44,308 bases of DNA. It comes from Gammaproteobacteria bacterium. GTDB lineage: Bacteria; Pseudomonadota; Gammaproteobacteria; JABDGN01. The stretch covers positions 28,210-72,517 of the forward strand of contig JABDGN010000004.1 in assembly GCA_013285995.1 (NCBI GenBank). Direction: 5' to 3'. Each line of letters starts with the position of its first letter. Positions within the stretch are counted from its first letter, which is position 1. Both the position numbers and the translations under genes were made by a program. The notes beneath the pieces are model-generated. The model made no database searches, was not told the origin of the DNA, and was given only the letters and a program-made list of their open reading frames with translations. Shown piece by piece: positions 42,884-44,308 of this stretch.

Positions 42884-44308
42884 CTAAATAACCCACGCAT
42901 CAACAAATTCATGCACCGGCATGGCTTCCAATTTTTTCTGATCGTCACACAGTTTTGCAATAGCTTCGACTTGCTGTTTAGGGAAATGGGTACCTAAATT
43001 AAATTCAAATTTCTTCAGCAATTCGGGCACACCTTCTTCACGTCGACGGCGATGACCAATTGGATATTCCACCGCGACTTTATCGGTCGTACTACCATCA
43101 TTGAATTCAATTTGAACTGCGTTCGCGATCGAGCGTTTATCCGGATCGTGATATTCTTTGCTGTATTGTTTATCTTCGACGACTACCATTTTTTCGCGCA
43201 ATGCATCGATACGCAGATCTTTCGCCACCGCATCTTCATAATGATCGGCGGTTAAATCACCGAATAATAAGCCAATGGCAACCATGTATTGAATACAGTG
43301 ATCGCGATCGGCCGGATTATGCAATGGGCCTACTTTACTGATGATGCGGATCGCTGATTCATGCGTGGTTAAAGTAATTTTTTTAATGTCTTTGAGTCGA
43401 TCTTTAATCTTCGGATGCAATTTCAAAGCGCATTCCACTGCGGTTTGTGCATGAAATTCAGCCGGGAAAGAAATTTTAAATAATACATTTTCCATCACAT
43501 AAGAACCATATGGACGTTGAAATTTAAAGTGTTCCCCTTTAAACAACACATCATAAAAGCCCCAGGTTTTCGCCGTCAAAGCACTGGGATAACCGGCTTC
43601 ACCCTTTAGCGTCATCAACGCTAAACGCACCGCACGACTGGTGGCATCGCCTGCCGCCCATGATTTACGCGAACCCGCATTGGGTGCATGACGATAGGTC
43701 CGTAAACTTTGCCCATCCACAAAGGCTTGCGACACGGCGCGCGCAACGTCATCTTTACTGCCGCCTAATAAGTTCATGATGACTGCAATCGAAGCGACTT
43801 TCACATACGCTACGTGATCTAAACCGACGCGATTTAAACTATTTTCCAAGGCTAACACGCCTTGAATTTCATGCGCTTTGATCATGGCACTTAATACATC
43901 TTTCATCACCAGCGGCTCTTTACCTTCTGCAACGCGTTGGCGACTAATAAAATCCGCGATGGCTAAAATGCCACCTAAACTATCCGAAGGATGGCCCCAT
44001 TCGGCAGCCAGCCACGTATCGTTAAAATCGAGCCAGCGAATCATACAACCGATATTAAATGCCGCTTGCACCGGATCTAAGGCAAATTGCGTACCGGGAA
44101 CATGCGCACCGTTGGGTACCACAGTACCTGGCACAATCGGCCCTAATAATTTGGTGCACTCTGGAAAGCGCAGCGCGAGCATGCCGCAGCCTAAGGTATC
44201 CATCAGGCATAAGCGAGCGGTGTTATAGGCAAGATCGCTCACAATTTTAAAATTCGCCGCGTAATCGGCAATGTCTAAAATTTCTTTATCAAAATCGGGG
44301 CGGATGTT
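42884..44308 (-). CDS. prpD: 2-methylcitrate dehydratase PrpD (5' end outside window)
   Basis: MmgE/PrpD family. The frame stays open to the window edge: the visible chain begins [20 protein letters not shown], as expected a few residues after the PrpD N-terminus, so the GTG at 44240-44242 is internal and not the start. [75 protein letters not shown] and [18 protein letters not shown] are diagnostic of the dehydratase of the methylcitrate cycle (propionyl-CoA degradation). Near full length (475 residues visible). Followed by a CoA-transferase. Confidence 0.96.
   Translation of the reverse strand, partial: NIRPDFDKEILDIADYAANFKIVSDLAYNTARLCLMDTLGCGMLALRFPECTKLLGPIVPGTVVPNGAHVPGTQFALDPVQAAFNIGCMIRWLDFNDTWLAAEWGHPSDSLGGILAIADFISRQRVAEGKEPLVMKDVLSAMIKAHEIQGVLALENSLNRVGLDHVAYVKVASIAVIMNLLGGSKDDVARAVSQAFVDGQSLRTYRHAPNAGSRKSWAAGDATSRAVRLALMTLKGEAGYPSALTAKTWGFYDVLFKGEHFKFQRPYGSYVMENVLFKISFPAEFHAQTAVECALKLHPKIKDRLKDIKKITLTTHESAIRIISKVGPLHNPADRDHCIQYMVAIGLLFGDLTADHYEDAVAKDLRIDALREKMVVVEDKQYSKEYHDPDKRSIANAVQIEFNDGSTTDKVAVEYPIGHRRRREEGVPELLKKFEFNLGTHFPKQQVEAIAKLCDDQKKLEAMPVHEFVDAWVI

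Overview
The window reads as a chromosomal segment of a gammaproteobacterium. The ffs-dnaX-ybaB-recR cluster, the cmk-rpsA-ihfB-lapB run, the miaB-phoH-ybeY-corC order and fadE all fit that class. AT-rich codon choice, a lysine/alanine-rich histone H1-like protein, a secreted PLD3/PLD4-like phospholipase D and large unknown genes suggest a host-associated lineage such as the Legionellales/Coxiellaceae. That placement is inference; nothing in the window proves it.

Layout. 1-3070: 3'-truncated fadE, an alpha/beta hydrolase and a DUF2147 protein on the minus strand, then a histone-like gene on the plus strand. 3111-3907: a gene-poor AT-rich stretch with a possible decayed small gene and DnaA-box-like sites. 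3908-6805: SRP RNA, dnaX, ybaB and recR. 6879-12769: periplasmic carbonic anhydrase, outer-membrane barrel, arfB, dus, an ABC exporter operon with a tiny membrane protein, and a small four-helix membrane protein. 12869-15502: a Phd/ParE-type toxin-antitoxin pair running directly into ligA. 15671-20768: miaB, then phoH, ybeY, corC and nhaA. 20878-22336: a paralogue of the small membrane protein, an ORF6N remnant, a ComEA-like protein and a His-rich secreted peptide. 22470-29542 (all minus strand): icd, holB, pilZ, tRNA-Pro, cmk, rpsA, ihfB and lapB. 29897-33633: a VOC protein, a Bax-inhibitor-1 family protein and two unrecognised genes. 33756-41051: an RND transporter, a small gene split by a miniature element, phospholipase D, yajQ, lysR and a rearranged cassette. 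41401-44308: a small secreted protein, a CoA-transferase and a 5'-truncated prpD.

The most striking content is the repeat load between, and sometimes inside, the housekeeping genes. (i) Five long inverted-repeat miniature elements lie at TA dinucleotides and share a central ATAGTTATTC-like core. One splits a small ORF that is restored exactly when the element is removed in silico. (ii) Short palindromes match ATTCCC-N8-GGGAAT, the form of the neisserial dRS3 repeat. (iii) GTAG-ended palindrome pairs resemble RAYT-type REPs. (iv) Heptanucleotide arrays (GGATTGA and CAACTCA/CAACCCA) often bracket type ii palindromes in inverted orientation. Types iii and iv have entered the coding sequence of dnaX, where they make up part of the linker, and a heptamer array encodes the C-terminus of MiaB.

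Functionally the segment is mostly core information processing (replication clamp loader, ligase, recombination, tRNA and ribosome maintenance, S1, IHF) and central metabolism (icd, fadE, prpD), with accessory envelope, secretion and defence-like genes between the blocks.
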